Source of the DNA: Eubacteriales bacterium
Lineage (GTDB): Bacteria > Bacillota > Clostridia > Lachnospirales > Lachnospiraceae
Assembly: GCA_030525875.1 (NCBI GenBank)
Contig: JAUNDV010000021.1
Coordinates: forward strand, 1-36,013
Length of the DNA: 36,013 bases
Direction of reading: 5' to 3'
Part shown: positions 1 to 8,019 of the stretch, piece by piece
Layout: each line of letters begins with the position of its first letter
Position numbering within the stretch: position 1 is the first letter of the stretch
Translations under genes and position numbers: made by a program
Notes under the pieces: generated by a model
The model's input: the letters and a program-made list of their open reading frames with translations, nothing else
Database searches by the model: none
What the model was told of the DNA's origin: nothing

Positions 1-192
1 CAAGGAAATTCCTGCGTTAGTATTAGAAGCAGTTTTGGAATAGGTTTATTACTTATTATTTTATCTATTGGTATTACATATCTGTATCCTTTTCCTGTTT
101 TAAGATGGAGTATTTTCGTTATAATATCAATTTTTATTATTTTGAAAAGAGAATACTTTTTTAATTTGGTAAAAACAGTTCGAAATAAATAA
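1..192 (+). CDS. C-terminal end of a polytopic membrane protein, probably a polysaccharide flippase (partial)
   Basis: Frame 1 is open from the window edge to a TAA at 190-192, giving the last 63 residues of a protein. Two hydrophobic stretches rich in Ile, Leu and Phe are separated by a short polar turn (about residues 17-31 and 37-49), followed by a basic tail ending KTVRNK. This two-helix end plus cationic tail is common in Wzx/PST-type O-unit flippases. The next genes are polysaccharide biosynthesis genes that often sit beside a flippase, and the gap to the next start is only 18 bases, so it is probably the same operon. Only membrane topology and context support the call; a polymerase or another membrane protein is possible. 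Confidence 0.5.
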   Translation, partial: QGNSCVSIRSSFGIGLLLIILSIGITYLYPFPVLRWSIFVIISIFIILKREYFFNLVKTVRNK

Positions 193-210
193 AAATAGGA
201 GTGATGAGTG

Positions 211-1368
211 ATGATAGGTCTGATAAATATACAATGGTTTGATAATCCAGGAGCAGTTTTACTGGCGTATGGTTTACAAGAGACTATTAAAAAGCTTCAA
301 CCAAATGAAGAAATAGTGATTATAGACTATGCTGCTGGAGGTTCAAAATCAGCAGATATAAGTTTATCGAAACAGTTATTTTATAAGGTAAAAAATAAAG
401 CTGTTAATGCTATTTTTTATTTAAATTCAGACAATAGAAAATTCAGGTATGAACTTAAATGCCGACATGAAAAATATGAAAATTTTAGATCTGAATACCT
501 GAATAGGACGTCAAGGACAACTGAAACTAATTCGGATATTTTTTTGAAAAAATTTTCTGCCTGTATAGTTGGAAGTGATGTGGTTTGGAAACCTGAAATT
601 GCTGAAGAAGAACATTCAAAAATATATTTTTTACAGTTTGCAGGAAAAAATACAAATAAAATCGCTTATGCAGCAAGTATAGGAACGGATAATATGAGTA
701 TTTTGGAAAAGCTGAAACCAACTTATAAAAATCTTATATCAGATTTTGACTTTATTTCTATGAGAGAAGCAACAGGTGCAAAGTATATAGAAAATCTAAC
801 AGACAAAAAAGTATATAATGTATTAGATCCTGTTTTTTTATTAAATGCTGAAACATATATCAGTCTTATTAAAGATATAGCTCTTCCATGCAAACAAAAA
901 TATATATACTTGTATATGCTTACTTATAATGAAGATTTAGTATCATTAGCTATTAAAATTGCTGAAACAAATAATTATAAAATTATTTATGATTTACACA
1001 CAAAAGAAAATGTTATATTAAAAAACAAGTTTAAGGATAATGGAATAGCATCAGTTGCAACAGGACCTCTTGAATTTCTTTCATTGATTAATAATGCTAG
1101 TATAGTTTTATGTGATTCGTTTCATGGTACAGCTTTTTCAATTATTTTACATAAAGAGTTTTACACATTTGGAAACCACAATGGTGGCATAGATATAAGT
1201 ACAAGAATGAAAGAGCTTTTGGAAAAATTTTCGTTAGAAGATAGGTATGTAAATAATAGTACATTTACTATTAGACCAATAGATTATGCTATAGTTGATA
1301 AGAAAATAGAAAATTATCGTAAAGATTCTATTGATTATCTGAAAATGGCACTAAGTAATTCATTTTGA
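211..1368 (+). CDS. Polysaccharide pyruvyl transferase family protein
   Basis: This is a 385-residue protein of the polysaccharide pyruvyl transferase family (PF04230), whose members move a pyruvyl group from phosphoenolpyruvate onto a sugar as a ketal in capsule or exopolysaccharide. Visible hallmarks are the start MIGLINIQWFDNPGAVLLAYG, a central VGSDVVWKPE block, YAASIGTD, SMREATGAKY, VLDPVFLL, and a late CDSFHGTAFSI segment; S-[RE]-E and D-S-F-H-G blocks are typical of the family. I prefer the ATG at 211, 9 bases after AGGAG (197-201), over the in-frame GTG at 208, which would be only 6 bases away. It follows the presumed flippase and precedes a ferredoxin/F420-dehydrogenase-like gene, a pairing common in Clostridia and Bacteroidetes surface polysaccharide loci. 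The acceptor sugar cannot be told. Confidence 0.85.
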   Translation: MIGLINIQWFDNPGAVLLAYGLQETIKKLQPNEEIVIIDYAAGGSKSADISLSKQLFYKVKNKAVNAIFYLNSDNRKFRYELKCRHEKYENFRSEYLNRTSRTTETNSDIFLKKFSACIVGSDVVWKPEIAEEEHSKIYFLQFAGKNTNKIAYAASIGTDNMSILEKLKPTYKNLISDFDFISMREATGAKYIENLTDKKVYNVLDPVFLLNAETYISLIKDIALPCKQKYIYLYMLTYNEDLVSLAIKIAETNNYKIIYDLHTKENVILKNKFKDNGIASVATGPLEFLSLINNASIVLCDSFHGTAFSIILHKEFYTFGNHNGGIDISTRMKELLEKFSLEDRYVNNSTFTIRPIDYAIVDKKIENYRKDSIDYLKMALSNSF

Positions 1369-1479
1369 AACTAATATTATAAAAGATAATATCAATAACG
1401 TATAGAAGGTTAAATTGCATTTACTGAAAATCTAAGACTTGCTTAATGCCTTAAATGATTAAAAAGAGAGATTATAATT

Positions 1480-2673
1480 ATGAGAAATAATATTTCACAA
1501 ATTGAAGATTGCTGTGGATGTGGAGCATGCATGAGTATATGTCCTAAGCAATGCATTTCTTTAAAATATGATAGTGAAGGTTTCTATAAAGCATATATAG
1601 ATGATAGTAGGTGTATTAATTGTGGACTTTGCTTTGACAGATGTCCTGTGAATCCATCAATTACAGGTAAATCAAATGACAAGGCTATAGATATAGTTGC
1701 CTATGCTGCTGCCTCAAAAGATTCTGAAATATATTCAAGAAGTTCATCTGGTGGAATTTTTTCTGTGATTGCAAAAAATGTATTAAGTAAGCATGGCACA
1801 GTATTTGGATGTGGTTTAAATGAAGATTTGAGACCTGTACATATGGCTATCAGAGAAGAAAATGAATTAGATAAGCTCAGAAGAAGTAAGTACGTTCAAA
1901 GCTATATGGGGGATATATACAAGGATGTGAAAGAAAGCCTTGAAAAAGAAACTGACGTTCTTTTTGTTGGTACGCCTTGTCAGATTGCTGGATTAAGAAA
2001 TTACTTAGGAAATGATTACGAGAAGCTTCTAACTATTGATCTTGTATGTCATGGAGTTCCTAGCCCAAAGATGTATATGGATAATATTCATTATATAGAA
2101 GAAAAAAAGAAAGAAAGTTTAAAAAGCTATGATTTTCGCTTGAAATCATTACAGTCAAAGAGATACTTTACATATACATATACATATACATGCGGTAAGT
2201 CTGAAGTCAAGCCTTATTACAAAGATGCATTCTATAATGCATTTTATGATATGCAGTCTCTCAATGAAATTTGTTATAAATGTCCATTTAGCAACATGGA
2301 AAGACAAGGCGATCTGACCATAGGCGATTATGAATGGGGGAAAAAATATCATCAGGAATTTAAAGATTATGATGATATCAGCTGCATTCTATGCAACACA
2401 GAGAAGGGCAGAAGAGCTCTTGATGGAGTAAAGGATGTACTTAATCTTTCTCAGACAAATATAGAATGGATAATCGAAAGAAATAAGAATCTTGTTAGGC
2501 CAACTGTTAGACCAAGTTATAGAAATAAAATTTATGACGATATCAAAAGGCTTGGATATAATAAATGGGCTGACAACTATTTTCATTCATTGCGTTACTA
2601 TAAAAAAACACCATTACTTCAGCCAGCTGTAAAATTAAAAATCAAGTTAAACAAATTGATGGGAAAGGTATAA
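1480..2673 (+). CDS. Ferredoxin / coenzyme F420 hydrogenase-dehydrogenase beta-subunit family protein of polysaccharide locus
   Basis: The 397-residue protein starts with two 4Fe-4S ferredoxin motifs of the form CxxCxxCxxxCP: Cys11, 14, 17, 21 and Cys45, 48, 51, 55. The rest matches the coenzyme F420 hydrogenase/dehydrogenase beta-subunit N- and C-terminal domains, with SSSGGIFS near residue 89, VGTPCQIAGLRNYLG near 164 and DLVCHGVPSP near 188. Family members in capsule loci are usually found beside pyruvyl transferases and are presumed cytoplasmic oxidoreductases; their substrate is not established. The start is supported by AAGAGAG about 8 bases upstream. A 110-base gap separates it from the pyruvyl transferase gene. 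A (ACATAT)3 microsatellite lies inside the gene at 2170-2191 and encodes alternating Tyr-Thr. Confidence 0.85.
   Translation: MRNNISQIEDCCGCGACMSICPKQCISLKYDSEGFYKAYIDDSRCINCGLCFDRCPVNPSITGKSNDKAIDIVAYAAASKDSEIYSRSSSGGIFSVIAKNVLSKHGTVFGCGLNEDLRPVHMAIREENELDKLRRSKYVQSYMGDIYKDVKESLEKETDVLFVGTPCQIAGLRNYLGNDYEKLLTIDLVCHGVPSPKMYMDNIHYIEEKKKESLKSYDFRLKSLQSKRYFTYTYTYTCGKSEVKPYYKDAFYNAFYDMQSLNEICYKCPFSNMERQGDLTIGDYEWGKKYHQEFKDYDDISCILCNTEKGRRALDGVKDVLNLSQTNIEWIIERNKNLVRPTVRPSYRNKIYDDIKRLGYNKWADNYFHSLRYYKKTPLLQPAVKLKIKLNKLMGKV
2170..2191 (+). repeat. In-frame hexanucleotide microsatellite inside the ferredoxin-like gene
   Basis: Three full ACATAT units and a partial fourth (ACAT) run at 2170-2191 and encode a Tyr-Thr alternation. 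The unit is six bases, so gain or loss of one unit would add or remove two residues without a frameshift. Confidence 0.8.
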
Positions 2674-2693
2674 GTGTTTTATATTTTGTAATG

Positions 2694-2702
2694 TGCTATA
2701 CT
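2694..2702 (+). promoter_or_regulatory. Possible extended -10 promoter for the kdsB-like operon
   Basis: The 81-base gap before the kdsB-like gene contains TGCTATACT, which fits an extended -10 element (TGn followed by TATACT at 2697-2702). No good -35 is seen at the expected distance. The element would start a transcript about 45 bases before the ATG at 2755. Confidence 0.35.
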
Positions 2703-2754
2703 ACGTAAAAACATTATATAAATATTTCAAATTTTACTAATGTGAGGTTATAAA

Positions 2755-3501
2755 ATGAAAGTTTTAGGCGTTATTCCAGCTAGATATGGATCAACCCGTT
2801 TGCCGGGAAAAGCACTTAAGGATATTCATGGACATCCAATGGTTTGGTGGGTATATAAAAGAGTCTGCGAGTCAAAAAGACTCGATGAAGTTATTGTGGC
2901 CACAGATGATGATAGAATTAAAGATGCTTGTGATAAAATGGATATTCCTGTTATTATGACATCTGACATTCATCGTGCAGCAGCAAATAGATTGCAGGAA
3001 GTGTCTGAAAGTATAAAGGCGGATTTCTATCTACAGTTAAACGGCGATGAACCATTAATAAATGTTCAGGCTATCGATGCTGCGATTCCGGATTATGTTC
3101 CTCAAGATGTAGAGTTTGGCACAAATATTATTACAGAATTGAATGATCCTGCACAGCTTATGGATCCGTCAAATATTAAGATGGTTTTCGATGATTCAAT
3201 GAAAGCTCTTTATATGTCGAGAACACCGATTCCATATCCATTTAAATCAATTGATTTTCAATATTATAAACATGTTGGTATTATTGGATATAATAAAAAA
3301 ATGCTTGATTTTTATCAGTCATCCAAGCCAGGTAAGTTTGAGCTAATTGAGGGAATTGATACATTGAGGTTTCTTGACTATGGAAAAACGTTGCAATTAT
3401 CTTTAGTTCATGACTGTCACAGTCTATCTGTAGATACAGAGAAAGATTTGGAAATGGTTATTAAGATGATAGAAGAACAGGGGATTAATTATAATGAATA
3501 A
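2755..3501 (+). CDS. KdsB-like CMP-ulosonic acid synthetase (3-deoxy-manno-octulosonate cytidylyltransferase family)
   Basis: This 248-residue protein has the size and fold signature of CMP-Kdo synthetase (KdsB), which uses CTP to activate 3-deoxy-ulosonic acids to CMP-sugars in the cytoplasm. Nucleotide-binding PARYGSTRLPGK is at residues 8-19 and the metal/CTP motif NGDEP at 96-100; later blocks ALYMSRTPIPY and KHVGIIGY match KdsB. Two substrate-side segments differ from E. coli KdsB as I recall it: DHQSGTER corresponds here to IHRAAANR (His73-Arg79), and the LEQLR block is GIDTLR. That suggests the substrate is not standard Kdo, so I give no symbol. The 3' end overlaps the aldolase gene by 8 bases, so the two are probably translationally coupled. 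A Gram-positive host needs no lipid A Kdo; the capsule context fits an unusual acidic sugar. Confidence 0.85.
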   Translation: MKVLGVIPARYGSTRLPGKALKDIHGHPMVWWVYKRVCESKRLDEVIVATDDDRIKDACDKMDIPVIMTSDIHRAAANRLQEVSESIKADFYLQLNGDEPLINVQAIDAAIPDYVPQDVEFGTNIITELNDPAQLMDPSNIKMVFDDSMKALYMSRTPIPYPFKSIDFQYYKHVGIIGYNKKMLDFYQSSKPGKFELIEGIDTLRFLDYGKTLQLSLVHDCHSLSVDTEKDLEMVIKMIEEQGINYNE

Positions 3502-5080
3502 TAATGATCTGAAATTACTTGATTGTACACTTCGAGATGGTGGCTATGTCAATGACTGGAAATGGGGACATGAAGTTGCTAGGAATATAATTCATGCACT
3601 TACCCAGGCAAATGTTGATGTCGTTGAAGTTGGGTTTCTTAGGAATGTAGATACCTATGATCCAGATATTACTGTATGTAATCACATTGAAGAATTAAAT
3701 AAACTTTTACCGGCTGAAACCGGCTCTACTATGTATTCAGCTATGGCTATGCGTAGTAATTATGATATCAATAAATTATCTCCATACTGTGGTAGTGGAA
3801 TAGAAATGATTCGTATTACTGCCCATGATTATGACATTGCTGATGGTATGGATTTTGCTCGTGCTGTAAAAGCAAAGGGATATAAATTAAGTATAAACCC
3901 AATTAATATTATGGGTTACTCTGATGAACGTATACTTTGGATTTTAAAACAAGTAAATGATATTCATCCATATCAGTTTTCAATTGTAGATACTTTTGGA
4001 AGTATGAAACGAAGAGATCTTGATCGTATTGTTAGTCTCGTAGACAATAATCTTGATAAGGATATAAGAGTTTCTCTTCATTTACATGAAAATATGTCTT
4101 TGAGCTGTTGCCTTGCACAAAATTTCATTGATAGACATTTAAACCGTCCTGTAGCTGTTGATGCTAGCCTGATGGGAATGGGAAGAATTCCGGGTAACTT
4201 GCCTATCGAATTAATTGCAGATTATTTAAATGATTATACAGATAAAGCATATGATATTGATTATATGATGGATGCTATACAGGATTATATTGCTCCTATT
4301 AAAGGAGAAACAAAATGGGGCTATACTCCGGCATATTTCTTATCTGCAAAATTTAATTTACATAGAAATTATGCAGAGCACTACTTGGAAAAGGGTGACC
4401 TGACAAACAGAGACATAAACCATATTTTATCTCGCTTTGATAGAAGTAAAACAACAGCATTCGACAAGGAATATGCTGATAAGCTTTACAATGAATATAA
4501 AGAAAACCATATAGACGATTCAATAGCCAGACTTGAATTAGAAAACAAGCTTCAGGGAGAGACAGTCCTTGTCATAGCTCCTGGCTCATCTATTAATCTG
4601 TATGAAAGTAAAATTAAGCAGTTTATTGAAGCTGAAGATCCAGTAGTAATATCAGTCAATTTCTGTCCATCTAATATAAAAGTAGATTATGCTTTCTTCA
4701 GCAATAATAAACGTTATGACCAAGTTGCTGATTACAATTGTAAAGTAATACTTACATCAAATATGGAAAATTGTAATACAGGTGATTATTTAATTGATTA
4801 TAACAGTGTTTCTGGAGCATTCAATCAAGGATGTAACAGCCTTATTATGGTTTTGAAACTTTTAAAGCAGTCTAATGCTTGTCGTATTGTTGCTGCCGGA
4901 GCTGATGGATATGAGATTGGAAAGAATAATTACTTTACAGGAGCTTTCAGAAGCGGTACATCTCATGGCAACGCATTTAATATTGCAGTAACAGATGCAA
5001 TCAAAGCTCTTGGTGTTAAAGTCGAATTTTTAACGCCTTCAGCTTATAATATGAATAGTGACATAGATATTCAGGGGTAA
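3494..5080 (+). CDS. DRE-TIM (HMGL-like) pyruvate-type aldolase fused to a C-terminal domain resembling DUF115/MAF
   Basis: The protein is a 528-residue fusion. Residues 1 to about 340 are an HMGL-like TIM barrel of the 4-hydroxy-2-oxovalerate aldolase type: CTLRDGGY at 11-18 carries the Arg14-Asp15 pair, HLHEN at 196-200 supplies the metal-binding HxH, and a GMGRIPGN glycine loop follows. Family members make or break C-C bonds at the methyl group of a 2-oxo acid such as pyruvate. Residues from about 355 start LVIAPGSSINLYESKI and later show VISVNF, DYAFFSNNKRY and AAGADGY, recalling DUF115/MptE-like domains seen in glycan and flagellin glycosylation proteins; that match is by pattern only. 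The gene overlaps kdsB by 8 bases and is 3 bases from the HAD gene. I infer that it condenses pyruvate with a (phospho)aldose to give the ulosonic acid that KdsB activates, replacing KdsA. Confidence 0.8.
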   Translation: MNNNDLKLLDCTLRDGGYVNDWKWGHEVARNIIHALTQANVDVVEVGFLRNVDTYDPDITVCNHIEELNKLLPAETGSTMYSAMAMRSNYDINKLSPYCGSGIEMIRITAHDYDIADGMDFARAVKAKGYKLSINPINIMGYSDERILWILKQVNDIHPYQFSIVDTFGSMKRRDLDRIVSLVDNNLDKDIRVSLHLHENMSLSCCLAQNFIDRHLNRPVAVDASLMGMGRIPGNLPIELIADYLNDYTDKAYDIDYMMDAIQDYIAPIKGETKWGYTPAYFLSAKFNLHRNYAEHYLEKGDLTNRDINHILSRFDRSKTTAFDKEYADKLYNEYKENHIDDSIARLELENKLQGETVLVIAPGSSINLYESKIKQFIEAEDPVVISVNFCPSNIKVDYAFFSNNKRYDQVADYNCKVILTSNMENCNTGDYLIDYNSVSGAFNQGCNSLIMVLKLLKQSNACRIVAAGADGYEIGKNNYFTGAFRSGTSHGNAFNIAVTDAIKALGVKVEFLTPSAYNMNSDIDIQG

Positions 5081-5083
5081 CTT

Positions 5084-5599
5084 ATGAATAAAAAATTCAA
5101 ACTGGTTATAATTGATGTAGACGGAACCATGACTGATTCTGGAATTTATTATGATGAACATGGTAATGAGCTAAAGAAGTTTTGTACCAAGGATGCAGCC
5201 GGTTTCTTTGCCGCTCATCAGATAGGATTAAAGATTATGGTCTTAACAGGAAGAGAATGTGTAGCCACAACTCGTCGTATGTCCGAGATGAAGGTGGAAT
5301 ATTTATTCCAAAATGTTAAGAATAAAGTTGAATTCCTCAAAAGATTTATGGAAGAAAATGATATTTGTAAAGATGAAATTATCTATATTGGTGATGATTT
5401 GAATGATCTGCCACCAATGAAGTTAGTTGGATATATTGGATGCCCTCAAGATAGCTGTCCAGAAATTAAAGAAATTGCAGATTACGTTAGTACGGTTAAG
5501 GGCGGATATGGTGCAGTAAGAGATGTGATTGAGCATATTCTTCGTGAGTCTGGAGAATGGGAAGAGGCTATATCAAAGGTTTACGGAATAGGTATTTAA
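5084..5599 (+). CDS. KdsC-like HAD phosphatase (3-deoxy-ulosonate 8-phosphate phosphatase family)
   Basis: This 171-residue protein is a cap-less class C0 HAD phosphatase of the KdsC family. The nucleophile motif DVDGTMTD begins at Asp11 with the second Asp at 13, LTGRE supplies motif II, and GDDLND at 103-108 is motif IV. The tail has [14 protein letters not shown], which matches the GG-x-GAVRE end that in KdsC reaches into the neighbouring active site of the tetramer. KdsC removes phosphate from a 3-deoxy-ulosonate phosphate before CMP activation. The gene follows the aldolase by 3 bases and overlaps nothing if the next gene starts at 5602. Together with the KdsB-like and aldolase genes it completes an aldol, dephosphorylation and CMP-activation sequence, so the aldolase product is likely phosphorylated. 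Confidence 0.87.
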   Translation: MNKKFKLVIIDVDGTMTDSGIYYDEHGNELKKFCTKDAAGFFAAHQIGLKIMVLTGRECVATTRRMSEMKVEYLFQNVKNKVEFLKRFMEENDICKDEIIYIGDDLNDLPPMKLVGYIGCPQDSCPEIKEIADYVSTVKGGYGAVRDVIEHILRESGEWEEAISKVYGIGI

Positions 5600-5601
5600 A
5601 T

Positions 5602-6303
5602 ATGTTGGAACAATTAAAAAAACAGGTGTTCGAGGCTAATTTAGATTTAGTTGCCAAGGGTGTTGTAATATACACATGGGGTAATGTGAGCGGTATTTCA
5701 GATGACAGAAAATATATGGTCATAAAACCATCAGGTGTTGACTATGAAAAAATGTCTCCTGAAAGTATGGTTGTCGTTGATGTTGAAACGGGTATGGTAG
5801 TTGAAGGAGAGTATAAACCATCATCAGATACAGCAACTCATTTGGAGCTTTATAGAGCATTTTCTGATATGAAAGGTATCGTACATACTCACTCTATAAA
5901 TGCAGTTGCATTTGCACAAGCTGGAATTTCAATTCCAGCTTTAGGAACGACCCATGCAGATTATTTCTATGGAGCTATTCCATGCACAAGAGAGCTTACA
6001 AAACAGGAAGTTATGGAAGCTTACGAAGCCAATACCGGTAAGGTTATTGTTGAATGTATCAATGAATTAGGTTATGCTCCAATGTCAATACCGGGAATCA
6101 TTGTGAAAAATCATGGCCCCTTTGCTTGGGGAACAACTCCTTCAAACGCTGTTCATAATGCCGTTGTTATGGAAAATGTTGCTGAAATGGATTTGAAAAC
6201 ATTAATTTTGAATCCAAATGCTGAAATGAAACAATATGTCCTTGATAAGCATTACATGAGAAAGCACGGCCCAAATGCTTATTATGGGCAAGGGAATGTG
6301 TGA
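5602..6303 (+). CDS. araD: L-ribulose-5-phosphate 4-epimerase (class II aldolase fold)
   Basis: The 233-residue protein aligns along its whole length with E. coli AraD, as recalled from memory. It keeps the Zn ligands His95, His97 and His171, Asp120 (in THADYFYG) and the C-terminal Tyr228 (in AYYGQ). The enzyme interconverts L-ribulose 5-phosphate and D-xylulose 5-phosphate by retro-aldol and re-aldol chemistry. I choose the ATG at 5602, because it gives the classical [14 protein letters not shown] start; the earlier ATG at 5557 would overlap the HAD gene by 43 bases. No arabinose genes accompany it. It sits last in the ulosonic-acid cassette, so it probably supplies or reshapes a pentose phosphate for the aldolase, or does a related aldol step. 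The reaction in this pathway is inference. Confidence 0.9.
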   Translation: MLEQLKKQVFEANLDLVAKGVVIYTWGNVSGISDDRKYMVIKPSGVDYEKMSPESMVVVDVETGMVVEGEYKPSSDTATHLELYRAFSDMKGIVHTHSINAVAFAQAGISIPALGTTHADYFYGAIPCTRELTKQEVMEAYEANTGKVIVECINELGYAPMSIPGIIVKNHGPFAWGTTPSNAVHNAVVMENVAEMDLKTLILNPNAEMKQYVLDKHYMRKHGPNAYYGQGNV

Positions 6304-6312
6304 TATTTTTTT

Positions 6313-6317
6313 GGAGG
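6313..6317 (+). promoter_or_regulatory. Strong ribosome binding site placed before an ATT codon
   Basis: GGAGG at 6313-6317 lies inside the annotated GTG-initiated frame and 6 bases before an ATT codon at 6324. No ATG, GTG or TTG in that frame lies at the right distance downstream. The position suggests that translation of the HEPN gene starts at a rare ATT codon rather than at the unsupported GTG at 6300. Confidence 0.5.
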
Positions 6318-6323
6318 TTAAGT

Positions 6324-7694
6324 ATTATAGATAAGGATATTATTTATGGAAAATTCGAATTTAATAACAAATCATATCCATTTTTCTTTGCTAATTATAT
6401 AATTACTGTTACACAAACTCCATATGAATTCAATAATGATTTCATTAATAATTATCATTTCGATTATCTTAGAGGTGTAGCTAATAACAATAAATATATA
6501 TTCTTTTTAGACTGTGATATTGTTGGTGGACAACTTGGACCAATTAGTCGTAATCTGCAATTAGTCTGTAAAGGATATGTACTATCTGATTCTTCAGAAG
6601 ATTGTTATGATCAAATTAAATTTTTTTCATCTGCTCTTAATGCTTTTTATTCTCCGCACCGAGCTATTGAAATAAATCATAAGGATATTCTTTTTAGTGT
6701 GCAAGGATTAACATTCAAAAATTATGAGGATACATCACGAAAATTTTCATGTATAATAAATGGAGAGCATATTGATTGTATTTTGCTCTTTCGTTCTTCT
6801 GTTACATTAAAACCAGAAGATAGCAGTATTGTCTCTGTTAATACTACTTTTTCAATGAAATTTTCTGAATCTAAATCTGTTACAAAATTAGCTCAATATT
6901 ATCTTTACTTGCATGATTTTTTAGTGTTTGTTAATTTCAGAGCTGATGTTCCAATAGATAATGTGATTCTTTATAAAAAAGTAGAAAATGAAAAATATGC
7001 TAAAATCGGTACAGCTATGTTTTGTCAACGTGATTGTAGACAATATTCCGCAGATAATAAACGAAGCATTTCATATAATGATCTTCCAGACAAATCTCTC
7101 CCTAATATTTTTTCTAGTATAGGAGAACGCAGGGAGCAAAAATGTTATAATCCTTTTTTTATTCCTTTAGATGACAAGGATGCAAGGTATTTTAACAGTG
7201 CTAAATGGTTAATAACAGCAATTAGCTTTGAAGGTGAATTTAATCGAAAATATCCAGAATACAAATACAATAACGATGAGAAATTTAAAAAAGCTAAAGA
7301 TCTTCTAATTTCAACCATTGACAAAGTTGTAGCAGAATCTGAAGTTTCAATAAATAACAGGTCAAATGCAGCACTTAATAGTTTTCGTAACATTATTAGT
7401 CATACAGATACTACAATTAAAGAAAAATTTCAGTTTTGTATGGATAATTATGTAAATGAAATTACTCCTTTAATTAAAAAATATGTTACTGCAGAGGGTA
7501 TTGATAAAGATACCAATTTTTCACAGGCATATTCAGATTATCGCAATAATATTGCACATGGTTCAATTCTACCTATTTCTAAAACAGAGAAAATTACTTT
7601 TCAGTTAATGAAGTGTTTTATATATGCGCTTATTTTAGAGGCTGGCGGAGTCCCACGCGAAAAAATTAAAGACATTATTACACGAATGTTTTAA
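6324..7694 (+). CDS. ApeA-like HEPN-domain protein (putative anti-phage ribonuclease)
   Basis: The frame is open from a GTG at 6300 to a TAA at 7692-7694, giving 456 to 464 residues. The N-terminal two thirds are beta-rich, and the arrangement YGKFEF, then LDCDIVGG, then RNLQLVCKGYVL, recalls the ApeA N-terminal domain. The C-terminal part is helical and holds RNNIAHG with Arg415 and His420 (counted from the GTG), the Rx4H active-site motif of HEPN ribonucleases. ApeA is a known single-gene abortive-infection protein. The start is unclear: the GTG at 6300 overlaps the araD stop and has no ribosome binding site, while GGAGG at 6313-6317 sits 6 bases before an ATT at 6324, which I take as the start. 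No in-frame ATG occurs for almost 190 codons. The AT-rich composition and position after the capsule genes suggest transfer. Confidence 0.6.
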   Translation: MIDKDIIYGKFEFNNKSYPFFFANYIITVTQTPYEFNNDFINNYHFDYLRGVANNNKYIFFLDCDIVGGQLGPISRNLQLVCKGYVLSDSSEDCYDQIKFFSSALNAFYSPHRAIEINHKDILFSVQGLTFKNYEDTSRKFSCIINGEHIDCILLFRSSVTLKPEDSSIVSVNTTFSMKFSESKSVTKLAQYYLYLHDFLVFVNFRADVPIDNVILYKKVENEKYAKIGTAMFCQRDCRQYSADNKRSISYNDLPDKSLPNIFSSIGERREQKCYNPFFIPLDDKDARYFNSAKWLITAISFEGEFNRKYPEYKYNNDEKFKKAKDLLISTIDKVVAESEVSINNRSNAALNSFRNIISHTDTTIKEKFQFCMDNYVNEITPLIKKYVTAEGIDKDTNFSQAYSDYRNNIAHGSILPISKTEKITFQLMKCFIYALILEAGGVPREKIKDIITRMF

Positions 7695-7836
7695 TTTAAA
7701 TCAAACTTCTGTATTTTAGTAAACGCCAAATATGAGTACCTTTTCAGAATTATTAGATGCTGAGATACTAGGCTTATCATTAAAAAATTTAAAAAGTTAA
7801 GTACTTAACTTTTTTGACTTTGCCACAGGAGAAGTC

Positions 7837-7986
7837 ATGAAATTGCACACAAGTTTAGTTGTACAACAAAGCTGTTTAAGTGAATGGGATGAAATGATTA
7901 GAGACTGTCAAAGCAGACCAGAAGTATTGTGTAGCAGCTATCATTGTAGTAATCGCTATTTATTATATGGATATGCCATGCTATAA
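7837..7986 (+). pseudogene. IS66-type accessory protein TnpA remnant
   Basis: The ATG at 7837 follows AGGAG and opens a 49-residue frame. The first 30 residues (MKLHTSLVVQQ, then LSEWDEMIRDCQSRPE) look like the start of the IS66 accessory protein TnpA; the remaining residues do not and probably come from a deletion junction. The same start, with minor changes, recurs at 10263. Confidence 0.6.
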
Positions 7987-8019
7987 TTAAATATAATTTG
8001 TTTTGAAATAGGTGGATTT

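Noticed and set aside
1374-1392. AT-rich hairpin after the pyruvyl transferase gene
   Set aside because: ATATTAT/ATAATAT is too weak and has no T-tract, and such pairs are expected by chance in AT-rich gaps.
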